Under the pieces are notes generated by a model. That model searched no databases. It was not told where the DNA came from and saw only the letters and a list, made by a program, of their open reading frames with translations. Below, in pieces: positions 1 to 6,043 of a DNA stretch of 6,043 nucleotides (positions within the stretch are counted from its first letter, which is position 1; each line of letters opens with the position of its first letter). The DNA is taken from contig JAJBTG010000113.1 in the NCBI GenBank assembly GCA_020860985.1, positions 2,663 to 8,705 of the forward strand, in the 5' to 3' direction. The translations under genes were made by a program, and so were the position numbers. Source of the stretch: Oscillospiraceae bacterium. GTDB lineage: Bacteria; Bacillota; Clostridia; UBA1381.

Positions 1-1
1 A

Positions 2-1594
2 AAGAGCATAACCACCGATGAAATTTTGGATATTATGCCCGCGTCCGACTTTCCTCTGGGAGCGACAATAATATATTCGCGCGACGAGATGCGCACGATT
101 TACGAAACCGGCAGGGGCAGCTTTAAAATGCGCGCGGTTTATAATTACGACAAGGCAAATAACTGTATAGAGATAACCGAAATTCCGTATACAACCACCT
201 CCGAGGCGGTTATCGGCAAGATTATGGACCTTATAAAGGCGAATAAGCTAAGGGAAATATCGGACGCGAGAGATGAAACGGATTTGAGCGGCTTTAAGAT
301 AACGCTTGATTTAAAGCGCGGAACCGATCCGCAGCAGCTTATGGCAAAGCTCTATAAAATGACGCCGCTTGAGGACTCGTTCGGCTGTAATTTTAATATA
401 CTTATAAAGAACAGACCCTACGTAATGGGCGTTAAGGAAATCTTAGAGCATTGGATAGAGTTCCGTATGGACTGCACCAAGAACAGCATACGCTACGATA
501 TTGACAAAAAGAGCGCAAAGCTTCATCTTCTAACAGGTCTTAAAAAGATACTCATGGACATTGACAAAGCAATATCCATTATTCGCCACACGGAGCTTGA
601 GTCGGACGTCGTTCCGAATTTGATGGACGGATTCGGCATAGACAAGATTCAGGCGGAATATGTCGCGGAAATTAAGCTCAGAAACCTAAACCGCGAATAC
701 ATTTTAAATCGTACCTCGGAGATAGAAAAGCTGATGGAGGAGCTTGAAAATCTTAACAACACTCTTTCAAGCGACACCGAGGTTAAAAAGGTAATCGCCT
801 CCGAGCTTAGAAATGTTATAAAAAAGTACGCGCAGGAGCGAAAAACCCAGCTTATCGCAAGCGACGAGATAGAAACCTATGTGGAGGTTCAGACTGTCGA
901 TGATTACGCTTGTACCGTATTTATGACGCGCGACGGATATTTAAAGAAAATTTCGGCGCTGTCGCTCCGCTCGTCAACGACGGAGCATAGGCTTAAAGAG
1001 GACGATGAAATAATTCAGACGATAGAAACCACAAATAAAAACGAGTGCCTGTTCTTTACGGACAACGCAACCGTTTATAAAATGAAGCTCTACGATATAC
1101 CCGATGCCAAGGTCAGCACAATCGGCGAATATATGCCGGGAATATTGGGACTTGAAGATAACGAGAAAATATTGTATACTGTAATTACGGCGGATTACGG
1201 CGGCATGATGCTGTGCTCGTTTGAAAACGGCAAAATAGCCAAGGTAGAGCTTAACAATTACGTTACGAAAACAAACCGTAAAAAGCTTGTCGGCGCATAC
1301 GGCAGCAAGTCGCCGGTGTGCGACATAAGGCTTATCGCCGAGGACACGGACATTGTGCTGATGTCCGACAATAACAGAGTGCTGTGCCTTAACACGGAAA
1401 AAATTCCGCTCAAGGCTACAAAGAGCACGCAGGGCGTTCAGGCTTTGACGCTGCGTAAGAAGGGAGCAAAGCTGATTAAGGTAACAACTGTGAATGAATG
1501 CGGGTTGGAAAATCCGGAAAAATACAGGACTAAAAATATTCCCGCCACGGGAGGAATCCTGAAAGGCGACGATATACAAATAAGTCTTATTTAA
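2..1594 (+). CDS. parC: DNA topoisomerase IV-type A subunit (GyrA/ParC family), 5'-truncated by the window edge
   Basis: This is the DNA-cutting and rejoining subunit of a type IIA topoisomerase, which works with an ATPase B subunit to pass one duplex through another. The frame is already open at base 2 and the TTG at 26 has no ribosome site, so the true start is upstream; the winged-helix part with the catalytic tyrosine is missing. Residue numbers here count from that TTG. Visible family landmarks are MPASDFPLG (4-12), YETGRG (26-31), TEIPY (51-55), ISDARDETD (78-86) and LEDSFGCN (115-122), followed by the tower and the coiled-coil/DNA-gate helices (about 135-275, ending in AQERKTQL). The C-terminal beta-pinwheel (about 285-522) shows only about four blade-like repeats, for example TRDGYLKK (301-308) and DNATVYKMKLYDIPDA (346-361). 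The GyrA box (QRRGGKG in gyrase) is absent: its place holds SSTTEHRLKEDD (316-327). That favours a ParC-like, non-supercoiling role over gyrase. The family call is near certain; ParC versus a divergent GyrA is inference. Confidence 0.93.
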   Translation, partial: KSITTDEILDIMPASDFPLGATIIYSRDEMRTIYETGRGSFKMRAVYNYDKANNCIEITEIPYTTTSEAVIGKIMDLIKANKLREISDARDETDLSGFKITLDLKRGTDPQQLMAKLYKMTPLEDSFGCNFNILIKNRPYVMGVKEILEHWIEFRMDCTKNSIRYDIDKKSAKLHLLTGLKKILMDIDKAISIIRHTELESDVVPNLMDGFGIDKIQAEYVAEIKLRNLNREYILNRTSEIEKLMEELENLNNTLSSDTEVKKVIASELRNVIKKYAQERKTQLIASDEIETYVEVQTVDDYACTVFMTRDGYLKKISALSLRSSTTEHRLKEDDEIIQTIETTNKNECLFFTDNATVYKMKLYDIPDAKVSTIGEYMPGILGLEDNEKILYTVITADYGGMMLCSFENGKIAKVELNNYVTKTNRKKLVGAYGSKSPVCDIRLIAEDTDIVLMSDNNRVLCLNTEKIPLKATKSTQGVQALTLRKKGAKLIKVTTVNECGLENPEKYRTKNIPATGGILKGDDIQISLI

Positions 1595-1629
1595 ACAAAT
1601 AGGCAGTAAAGGAAGGCAGGTGCATTAAT

Positions 1630-2997
1630 ATGCTAACAGAGGAGAGGAGAAAGGCTTTGGAGGAACATTTCCGCAATGAAGCAGAGGACTTATACAAGCC
1701 CTTTTCAAAGGAATTGTTTAAGCAATTTGGAGTAAAGCGCGGTCTGAGAAACGAGGACGACACCGGCGTTATGGCGGGACTTACGTCCGTCGGAGCCGTT
1801 GTGGGTTATTATATCGAGGATGGCGAAAAGATACCGATGGAGGGACATCTGCGCTATAGAGGATATGATATTACCGACCTTGTGCACAGCTGCGAGGAGG
1901 AGAAGAGATTCGGTTTTGAAGAGGTTGCATATTTGCTGCTTTTCGGACAGCTTCCGACACGTGAAAAGCTGAACGATTTTTCAAGGCTTATAGGCAATAT
2001 GCGTAAGCTGCCGGACGGCTTTGCCGAGGATATGATTTTAAAAGCGCCGAGTACGAATATAATGAATAAAATGGCAAGAAGCGTGCTTGCCGCTTATTCA
2101 TATGATTCCAATCCCGATGAAATCAGCGCGGGAAATATACTTCGTCAGTCGATTGAGCTTATCGCGCGTCTGCCTGTTATGGCGGCATACGGCTACCAGG
2201 CGAAAAGTCATTATCATGACGGAAACAGCTTGTATTTACATTTGCCGCAGCCAATACTTTCAACGGCGGAAAATCTTTTGTATATGCTAAGACCCGATAA
2301 TAAGTACACGCGCGAGGAGGCTGAAATGCTCGACGTTTTGCTTATGATTCACGCGGAGCACGGCGGCGGTAATAACTCTGCGTTTACAACGAGGGTTGTT
2401 TCCTCAACGGCTACCGATACATATTCCGCAATCGCAGCAGCTATCGGTTCGCTAAAAGGTCCAAAGCACGGCGGCGCGAACGCCAAGGTTATTGGGATGA
2501 TTTCCAATATAGAAGAAAATTTAAAGACATTGGAGGATGATGACGATGTAAGAGCGTACCTTGCAAAGATACTGCGTAAAGAGGCGTTTGACGGTGTGGG
2601 ACTTATCTACGGCATGGGTCACGCTATTTACACCTACAGTGACCCGAGATGTCTGCTGCTGAAGGAGAGAGCGTCAAGGCTTGCCGAAAAGAATCCGAAG
2701 TTTCTGAAAGAATTTAATTTGTATCAGCTTGTGGAAAAGCTGACGCCGGACGTTTTCGCGGAGGTAAAGCATAATTCAAAGGTAATGTGCGCGAATGTGG
2801 ATTTGTATTCGGGATTTGTTTATAAGATGCTCGGCATACCGGCGGATATGTATACGCCTTTGTTTGCAATGTCGAGAATTGTCGGCTGGTGCGCGCACCG
2901 TCTTGAGGAAACGCTCGGCAGCTCGCGAATTATAAGGCCGGCATACAAGTCGATTGTACACAGTATGGAATATAAAAAGATAGACGACAGAAAATAA
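1630..2997 (+). CDS. gltA: Citrate synthase (GltA family)
   Basis: It condenses oxaloacetate with acetyl-CoA to give citrate and CoA in the cytoplasm. The 455-residue product is full length for the family and starts at an ATG behind AAAGGAAGG (1608-1616, rather distant) and a closer AGG (1618-1620). The catalytic triad is intact by comparison with pig citrate synthase: His280 in GPKHGGAN (277-284), His331 in YGMGHAIY (327-334) and Asp391 in NVDLYSG (389-395). Supporting motifs are LRYRGYDI (74-81), HAEHGGGNNSAF (241-252), SDPR (337-340) and SRIVGW (415-420). A charged N-terminal stretch of about 45 residues precedes the first conserved block. The gene begins 35 bp after the topoisomerase stop with no terminator between, and ends 20 bp before the glycosyltransferase gene. 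No other TCA-cycle gene is in view, so glutamate/2-oxoglutarate synthesis is a likely role but an inferred one. A 2-methylcitrate synthase activity cannot be excluded from sequence. This is the Si-type fold family, not the unrelated Re-citrate synthase of some clostridia. Confidence 0.96.
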   Translation: MLTEERRKALEEHFRNEAEDLYKPFSKELFKQFGVKRGLRNEDDTGVMAGLTSVGAVVGYYIEDGEKIPMEGHLRYRGYDITDLVHSCEEEKRFGFEEVAYLLLFGQLPTREKLNDFSRLIGNMRKLPDGFAEDMILKAPSTNIMNKMARSVLAAYSYDSNPDEISAGNILRQSIELIARLPVMAAYGYQAKSHYHDGNSLYLHLPQPILSTAENLLYMLRPDNKYTREEAEMLDVLLMIHAEHGGGNNSAFTTRVVSSTATDTYSAIAAAIGSLKGPKHGGANAKVIGMISNIEENLKTLEDDDDVRAYLAKILRKEAFDGVGLIYGMGHAIYTYSDPRCLLLKERASRLAEKNPKFLKEFNLYQLVEKLTPDVFAEVKHNSKVMCANVDLYSGFVYKMLGIPADMYTPLFAMSRIVGWCAHRLEETLGSSRIIRPAYKSIVHSMEYKKIDDRK

Positions 2998-3017
2998 TTT
3001 TAAGAAAGGCTGTAAAA

Positions 3018-3755
3018 ATGGATAAGGTCAATATACTTGGAGTAAATGTTGACATGGTCAACGTTGCCGAAGCGGCGGATGCCGTTATGGGATTTTTAGA
3101 CGAGAACAAATTCCATTCGGTATTCACGCCCAACTCCGAAATTATAATGTGCGCGTATAAGGACGAGGAATTTTGCAAAATTTTAAACAGCGCATCGCTG
3201 CTTACGGCGGACGGAATCGGCGTGGTGTACGCATCAAAGATACTGAAAAAGCCGATAAAGGAACGCGCGGCGGGATACGATATAGCGCGGCAGGTGCTTG
3301 AAAAAACAAATAATACCGACCATAAGCTCTTTCTTTTCGGAGGAAAGCCGGGAGTTGCGGAAACAGCTAAGAAAAATCTTGAAAAGGATTATCCCGATTT
3401 AAATATAGTCGGCATCCGAAACGGATATTTCAAGCCGGAGGAGGAGCCTGAAATCGTCGAGGAAATCAATAAATCCGGCGCGGATATTGTTTTCGTATGT
3501 CTCGGCGCTCCCAAGCAGGAGCGTTGGATTGACAGTCATAAGGACGAGCTGAATGTAAGGGTTGCGATGGGCATAGGCGGAAGCCTTGACGTTTTCGCGG
3601 GAACGGCGGAAAGAGCGCCCGAGTTTTTCTGCAATCACGGACTTGAATGGCTGTACCGCCTGTACAAGGAGCCGTGGCGAATCGGACGAATGACAGAGCT
3701 GCCGAAGTTCGCGATGACGGTTATTGCGAAGGGTAAAAAATACAAACAAAACTAA
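3018..3755 (+). CDS. tagA: WecG/TagA/CpsF family glycosyltransferase (probable ManNAc transferase to lipid-linked GlcNAc)
   Basis: Family members transfer a sugar, in TagA N-acetylmannosamine from UDP-ManNAc, onto undecaprenyl-diphosphate-GlcNAc at the inner face of the membrane. This is the first committed step of the wall teichoic acid linkage unit (GT26). The 245-residue length is typical. Conserved blocks are FTPNSE (36-41), TADGIG (63-68), KERAAGYD (81-88), FLFGGKPG (105-112), GYFKPEEE (136-143), FVCLGAPKQERW (159-170) and MGIGGSLDVFAG (184-195). Thr37, Asn39, Asp65 and Gln167 fall where I recall the active-site residues of Thermoanaerobacter italicus TagA, with Asp65 the proposed base. 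The C-terminal part (about 195-240), with Arg214, Arg221 and Arg224, matches the membrane-binding appendage that completes the active site. There is no transmembrane helix. The ATG at 3018 is supported by AGAAAGG (3003-3009) at 8 nt. No teichoic acid partner gene lies nearby, so the exact acceptor and sugar are inferred from the family only. Confidence 0.93.
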   Translation: MDKVNILGVNVDMVNVAEAADAVMGFLDENKFHSVFTPNSEIIMCAYKDEEFCKILNSASLLTADGIGVVYASKILKKPIKERAAGYDIARQVLEKTNNTDHKLFLFGGKPGVAETAKKNLEKDYPDLNIVGIRNGYFKPEEEPEIVEEINKSGADIVFVCLGAPKQERWIDSHKDELNVRVAMGIGGSLDVFAGTAERAPEFFCNHGLEWLYRLYKEPWRIGRMTELPKFAMTVIAKGKKYKQN

Positions 3756-3772
3756 GAGGAGCTGAAGATTTG
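3756..3772 (+). promoter_or_regulatory. Ribosome binding site that fixes the TTG start of tmk
   Basis: GAGGAG at 3756-3761 directly follows the tagA stop and lies 8 nt before TTG at 3770-3772. It is the strongest Shine-Dalgarno match in the window and decides the non-ATG start, because later ATG codons would delete the P-loop. Confidence 0.8.
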
Positions 3773-4447
3773 GGGAAGCTTATTGTAATAGACGGCGTTG
3801 ACGCAAGCGGAAAGGAAACGCAGACAAAGCTGTTAAAGGAGAGGCTTGAAGCGATGGGGGAAAGGGTCAGAATGATTTCTTTTCCCGCGTATGACAATCC
3901 GTCCTCAACGCTTGTCAGAATGTATTTAAACGGAGATTTCGGCAAAAATCCCGACGATGTAAACGCATACGCGGCGTCGAGCTTTTTTGCCGCGGATCGC
4001 TATGCAACATATAAAAGTGATTGGGGCGCGGACTATGCCGACAGCGGCACGATAATTCTCGCGGACAGATATGTTTCATCCAATATGATTCATCAGGCGA
4101 GCAAGCTGAAGTCGAGCGGGGAAAGGTCTGAATTTATGGCGTGGCTCGATGATTTTGAGCATAACCGCTACGGTTTGCCAAGACCGGATGTTACGCTGTT
4201 TTTGGATATGCCTGTCGAGTGCGGGCAGCGCCTTATGAGCGAACGTGCGAACAAAATCGACGGAAGCAAAAGCCGTGACATACATGAGAGCAACACCGAA
4301 TATCTGTATGAAAGCTACAATACGGCGGTTTTTGCCGCGGAAAAATACGGTTGGAAACGGATTTTTTGTGTGGAGGACAATGAGCTTCGCTCAGTGGGGG
4401 ATATAAATGACGAGATTTTTGAAATTGTCAAGGGGGTAATCAAATGA
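3770..4447 (+). CDS. tmk: Thymidylate kinase (dTMP kinase)
   Basis: It phosphorylates dTMP to dTDP with ATP, an essential cytoplasmic step towards dTTP. The 225 residues are a full-length P-loop nucleotide kinase. The P-loop is GVDASGKET (9-17); SFPAY (37-41) corresponds to the family FPxY/EPGG region; DRY (76-78) and ADRYVSSN (98-105) are the dTMP-binding and DRx motifs; the LID is Arg-rich near SERANKIDGSKSRD (157-170). The TTG start is the right one: GAGGAG (3756-3761) sits 8 nt upstream, and the next in-frame ATG codons would remove the P-loop. The residue after GK is Glu16, not the usual Ser/Thr, with Thr17 following; M. tuberculosis TMK has GKRT here, so the variation is known. Asn105 and the SFPxY block also resemble the mycobacterial enzyme more than E. 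coli Tmk. The gene follows tagA by 14 bp and overlaps the next gene by 4 bp. Confidence 0.93.
   Translation: MGKLIVIDGVDASGKETQTKLLKERLEAMGERVRMISFPAYDNPSSTLVRMYLNGDFGKNPDDVNAYAASSFFAADRYATYKSDWGADYADSGTIILADRYVSSNMIHQASKLKSSGERSEFMAWLDDFEHNRYGLPRPDVTLFLDMPVECGQRLMSERANKIDGSKSRDIHESNTEYLYESYNTAVFAAEKYGWKRIFCVEDNELRSVGDINDEIFEIVKGVIK
4430..4447 (+). promoter_or_regulatory. Translational coupling site: ribosome site inside tmk and ATGA stop/start overlap
   Basis: AAGGGGG (4430-4436) lies within the last codons of tmk, 7 nt before ATG at 4444. That ATG shares ATGA with the tmk TGA stop (4445-4447). Such overlaps usually let a terminating ribosome restart on the next gene, so the secreted protein is probably made in step with thymidylate kinase. 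Confidence 0.8.
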
Positions 4448-5976
4448 AAAAGCAGGTAATTGCCGTCGCCGCGGCAGTCCTAATGACGGCGCCGACGGCT
4501 TATGCCGACGGTATAAACATACAGTTCGACGGAAATATTCTTGAGTGTGATGTGCCGCCGATAAATGTAAACGACCGCGTACTTGTTCCCATGCGTGCTA
4601 TCTTTGAGGCCCTGGGAGCCGACGTGTATTGGGACGGCGACACACAGACGGTTTTTGCCGCGAGAAACGGTGAATACGTGGAGCTTCAAATAGGCTCCGA
4701 TGTTATTGAAACGGGAATAATAAATTCCAACGGTGACGGAGTAATGAGCGGGAATGTGATAATTGACGTTCCGGCGCAGATTGTAGACGACAGAACGATG
4801 GTTCCGGTAAGGGCCGTTTCCGAAACCCTACGTGCAACTGTCGGTTGGGACGGCGACAATCAAACGGTTATAGTAGACAGTCCGCAAAAGACAAATAATT
4901 GGATTTATTATGCGTCCGATTATGATTACGGAAAGCTTTACGCGATAACGGCAAACGGCGCGCGCCGCCAAAAAATTTCCGACAAAAGCGTATATGATAT
5001 TGAATATTATAACGAATGGATATATTATATTTCAAAAGAGGATAATATGCTCTACCGCACCGACGGAGAGAATGAGCAGCTTGTAAGCGAAACGCCGATA
5101 TATAAGGTCGGCTTCAACGGAAATTACGTTTATTATATGGAGCAAAGCTACGGCTTGCCGGAGCAAACGGGATTTTTGTGCAGAGTGGCGTTGGATACTC
5201 TTGAGAAGCAGACGCTTACGTCCGTTCCGATAAGATACGCCGAGATACACGGTGACCGCATATACTACAATGAATTTGACGACGACCGTATGTACTCGCG
5301 TACATTTGACGGCGAGGAAATAAACGCGCTCAGCTTGGGCGATAATATTACGCTTTACCCATTTAATTGCTATTTTACGGACGATTTTGTGCTTGTAGAG
5401 AATACCGCATGGTACGGAAATATTTTCAGAATAACTCCGGACGGTCAGCATTTAGCTGCGCTCAACGATTATAATTCCATAATCTGCCGTAATCAGCAGA
5501 AGGATGATGGAAAAATAATTTACATAAATTCCGACGACGGACAGGATATATACGTCATGGATATAGACGGCGCGAACAACCGCAAGATTGCCGACCTTGA
5601 TTCGAGTTGGTTTTCGGTGAGCGTGTTGTCGCAGTGGGACAGCTTCGTTTATTACAAGAACGCTTTCCGCGGCGAGATTTACCGCGCCGATATAAACAGC
5701 GGTTCCTACGGGGAGTATGTATGCTTCGCGGATTATGTAAAGGTAAAGAAAGGAGTCCTTTTCTCGACATATGAGGGACTTTACGCGGGCGGTCTTGGCG
5801 GCGGCGATTTATATGAAATCTTTGACGGCGGCGTAAGCGATTATCAATATTACGGCGATAGCGTATATGTAACCGAAGCGGGCAGCGGAATGGTGTACAA
5901 GGTGGGATTGGACGGCTCGCGCACTAAGCTGATAAACGAATATATAACCGAATGGGACTGCAATTTTGCGGACTAA
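4444..5976 (+). CDS. Secreted stalk-domain (Cu_amine_oxidN1-like) plus DUF5050/TolB-like beta-propeller protein, function unknown
   Basis: Three parts can be read in this 510-residue exported protein. Residues 1-21 are a Sec signal peptide: Lys2-Lys3, a hydrophobic core, then AYA before Asp22 as the likely cleavage site. Residues about 24-145 form a copper-amine-oxidase-N-like stalk domain with two similar halves, VNDRVLVPMRAIFEALGA (42-59) and VDDRTMVPVRAVSETLRA (114-131), each followed by a WDGD..QTV strand (63-70 and 135-142). In bacteria this domain is usually a cell-surface module, not a copper enzyme. Residues about 153-491 carry about nine propeller-like repeats of an [IV]YY strand followed by [LI]Y(R)..DG, as in DUF5050. 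No lipobox cysteine, LPXTG, SLH domain or C-terminal helix is present, so it is probably released or held non-covalently at the wall. Six cysteines occur in the predicted mature chain. The ATG is set by AAGGGGG (4430-4436) at 7 nt and overlaps the tmk stop. The architecture is confident; ligand and role are unknown. Confidence 0.9.
   Translation: MKKQVIAVAAAVLMTAPTAYADGINIQFDGNILECDVPPINVNDRVLVPMRAIFEALGADVYWDGDTQTVFAARNGEYVELQIGSDVIETGIINSNGDGVMSGNVIIDVPAQIVDDRTMVPVRAVSETLRATVGWDGDNQTVIVDSPQKTNNWIYYASDYDYGKLYAITANGARRQKISDKSVYDIEYYNEWIYYISKEDNMLYRTDGENEQLVSETPIYKVGFNGNYVYYMEQSYGLPEQTGFLCRVALDTLEKQTLTSVPIRYAEIHGDRIYYNEFDDDRMYSRTFDGEEINALSLGDNITLYPFNCYFTDDFVLVENTAWYGNIFRITPDGQHLAALNDYNSIICRNQQKDDGKIIYINSDDGQDIYVMDIDGANNRKIADLDSSWFSVSVLSQWDSFVYYKNAFRGEIYRADINSGSYGEYVCFADYVKVKKGVLFSTYEGLYAGGLGGGDLYEIFDGGVSDYQYYGDSVYVTEAGSGMVYKVGLDGSRTKLINEYITEWDCNFAD
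4900..5916 (+). repeat. Array of about nine degenerate propeller repeats within the secreted protein
   Basis: The repeat is visible at protein level, not as DNA identity. Aromatic strand starts lie near residues 153 (WIYY), 192 (WIYY), 228 (YVYY), 272 (RIYY), 315 (FVLV), 358 (IIYI), 401 (FVYY), 438 (VLFS) and 474 (VYVT). Most are followed 6-17 residues later by an LY, IY or VY strand ending in DG or NG, such as LYRTDG (203-208), IFRITPDG (327-334) and VYKVGLDG (484-491). Spacing is 36-44 residues. Nine units could be one large or circularly closed propeller, or a propeller plus extra strands; that cannot be settled by eye. Confidence 0.7.
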
Positions 5977-6043
5977 GGTATGCGCGGCGGCGGAAAAATT
6001 AAAAAAATATTCACAATTTTTGTGCAACATTAATTATATTGCA
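5977..6043. other. AT-rich tail after the last gene, with two small inverted repeats and a weak promoter-like pair
   Basis: These 67 bases hold no recognisable gene. CACAA-TTT-TTGTG (6012-6024) is a perfect 5-bp inverted repeat, and TGCAA-N11-TTGCA (6023-6043) is a second one reaching the window edge. TTCACA (6010-6015) and TATATT (6035-6040) could be -35 and -10 boxes, but their 19-nt spacing is long. No GC-rich hairpin followed by a T-run is present, so I do not call a terminator for the operon here. The stretch may be the control region of a gene beyond the window. Confidence 0.3.

Noticed and set aside
26..28. TTG as the start of the topoisomerase gene
   Set aside because: The frame is open back to base 2 with family-like sequence, no ribosome site precedes it, and the winged-helix region is missing.
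974..1579. 201-codon open frame on the - strand
   Set aside because: It lies wholly inside the topoisomerase gene, whose protein is clearly conserved, and its translation shows no recognisable domain.
4513..4878. Reading the stalk domain as a copper amine oxidase
   Set aside because: Only the N-terminal non-catalytic module is similar; the catalytic domain and topaquinone motif are absent.
5032..5451. 139-codon open frame on the - strand
   Set aside because: It is antisense to the propeller repeats, which are coherent on the + strand; no ribosome site or family motif supports it.
5994..6021. AAAAATT...AATTTTT stem as a terminator
   Set aside because: The stem is AT only, the loop is 14 nt and no GC core or T-run follows, so it does not meet the usual picture of an intrinsic terminator.
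5980..6033. 17-codon ORF starting at ATG 5980
   Set aside because: The only ribosome-like bases are AGG one nucleotide before the ATG, and the product is short and low in complexity.
1..6043. CRISPR array, tRNA, rRNA, insertion sequence, toxin-antitoxin or defence genes
   Set aside because: No spaced direct repeats, RNA gene signatures, transposase motifs or terminal inverted repeats are visible, and nearly all of the window is taken up by five recognisable genes.

Overview
The window looks like a core-genome segment of an anaerobic low-GC Gram-positive bacterium, most likely a member of the Clostridia. The evidence is indirect. There is a topoisomerase IV-type A subunit without a GyrA box, a TagA-type glycosyltransferase, a TTG start behind a strong GAGGAG ribosome site, and a secreted protein joining a copper-amine-oxidase-N ('stalk') domain to a DUF5050-like propeller, an architecture I associate with Clostridia and Paenibacillaceae. 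No 16S or other species-level marker is present.

Layout: five genes, all on the + strand, tightly packed and with no convincing terminator between them. (1) 2-1594: the C-terminal three-quarters of a type IIA topoisomerase A subunit, cut by the left window edge. (2) 1630-2997: citrate synthase of the GltA family. (3) 3018-3755: WecG/TagA/CpsF glycosyltransferase with its expected active-site residues. (4) 3770-4447: thymidylate kinase, starting at TTG. (5) 4444-5976: a secreted stalk-plus-propeller protein whose ATG overlaps the tmk stop codon as ATGA. Gaps are 35, 20, 14 and -4 bp, consistent with one transcription unit whose promoter lies left of the window. The last 67 bp are AT-rich, hold two small inverted repeats and a weak promoter-like pair, and may lead into a further gene.

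The products do not form one obvious pathway: chromosome topology, central carbon metabolism, cell-wall polymer linkage, dTTP supply and an extracytoplasmic protein of unknown role. The simplest reading is a housekeeping operon serving growth and division. The least understood member is the secreted propeller protein, which is translationally coupled to thymidylate kinase. I see no mobile element, CRISPR array, RNA gene, toxin-antitoxin pair or defence system. The best leads are the propeller protein and its coupling to tmk, the lone TagA, and the shortened topoisomerase C-terminal domain.
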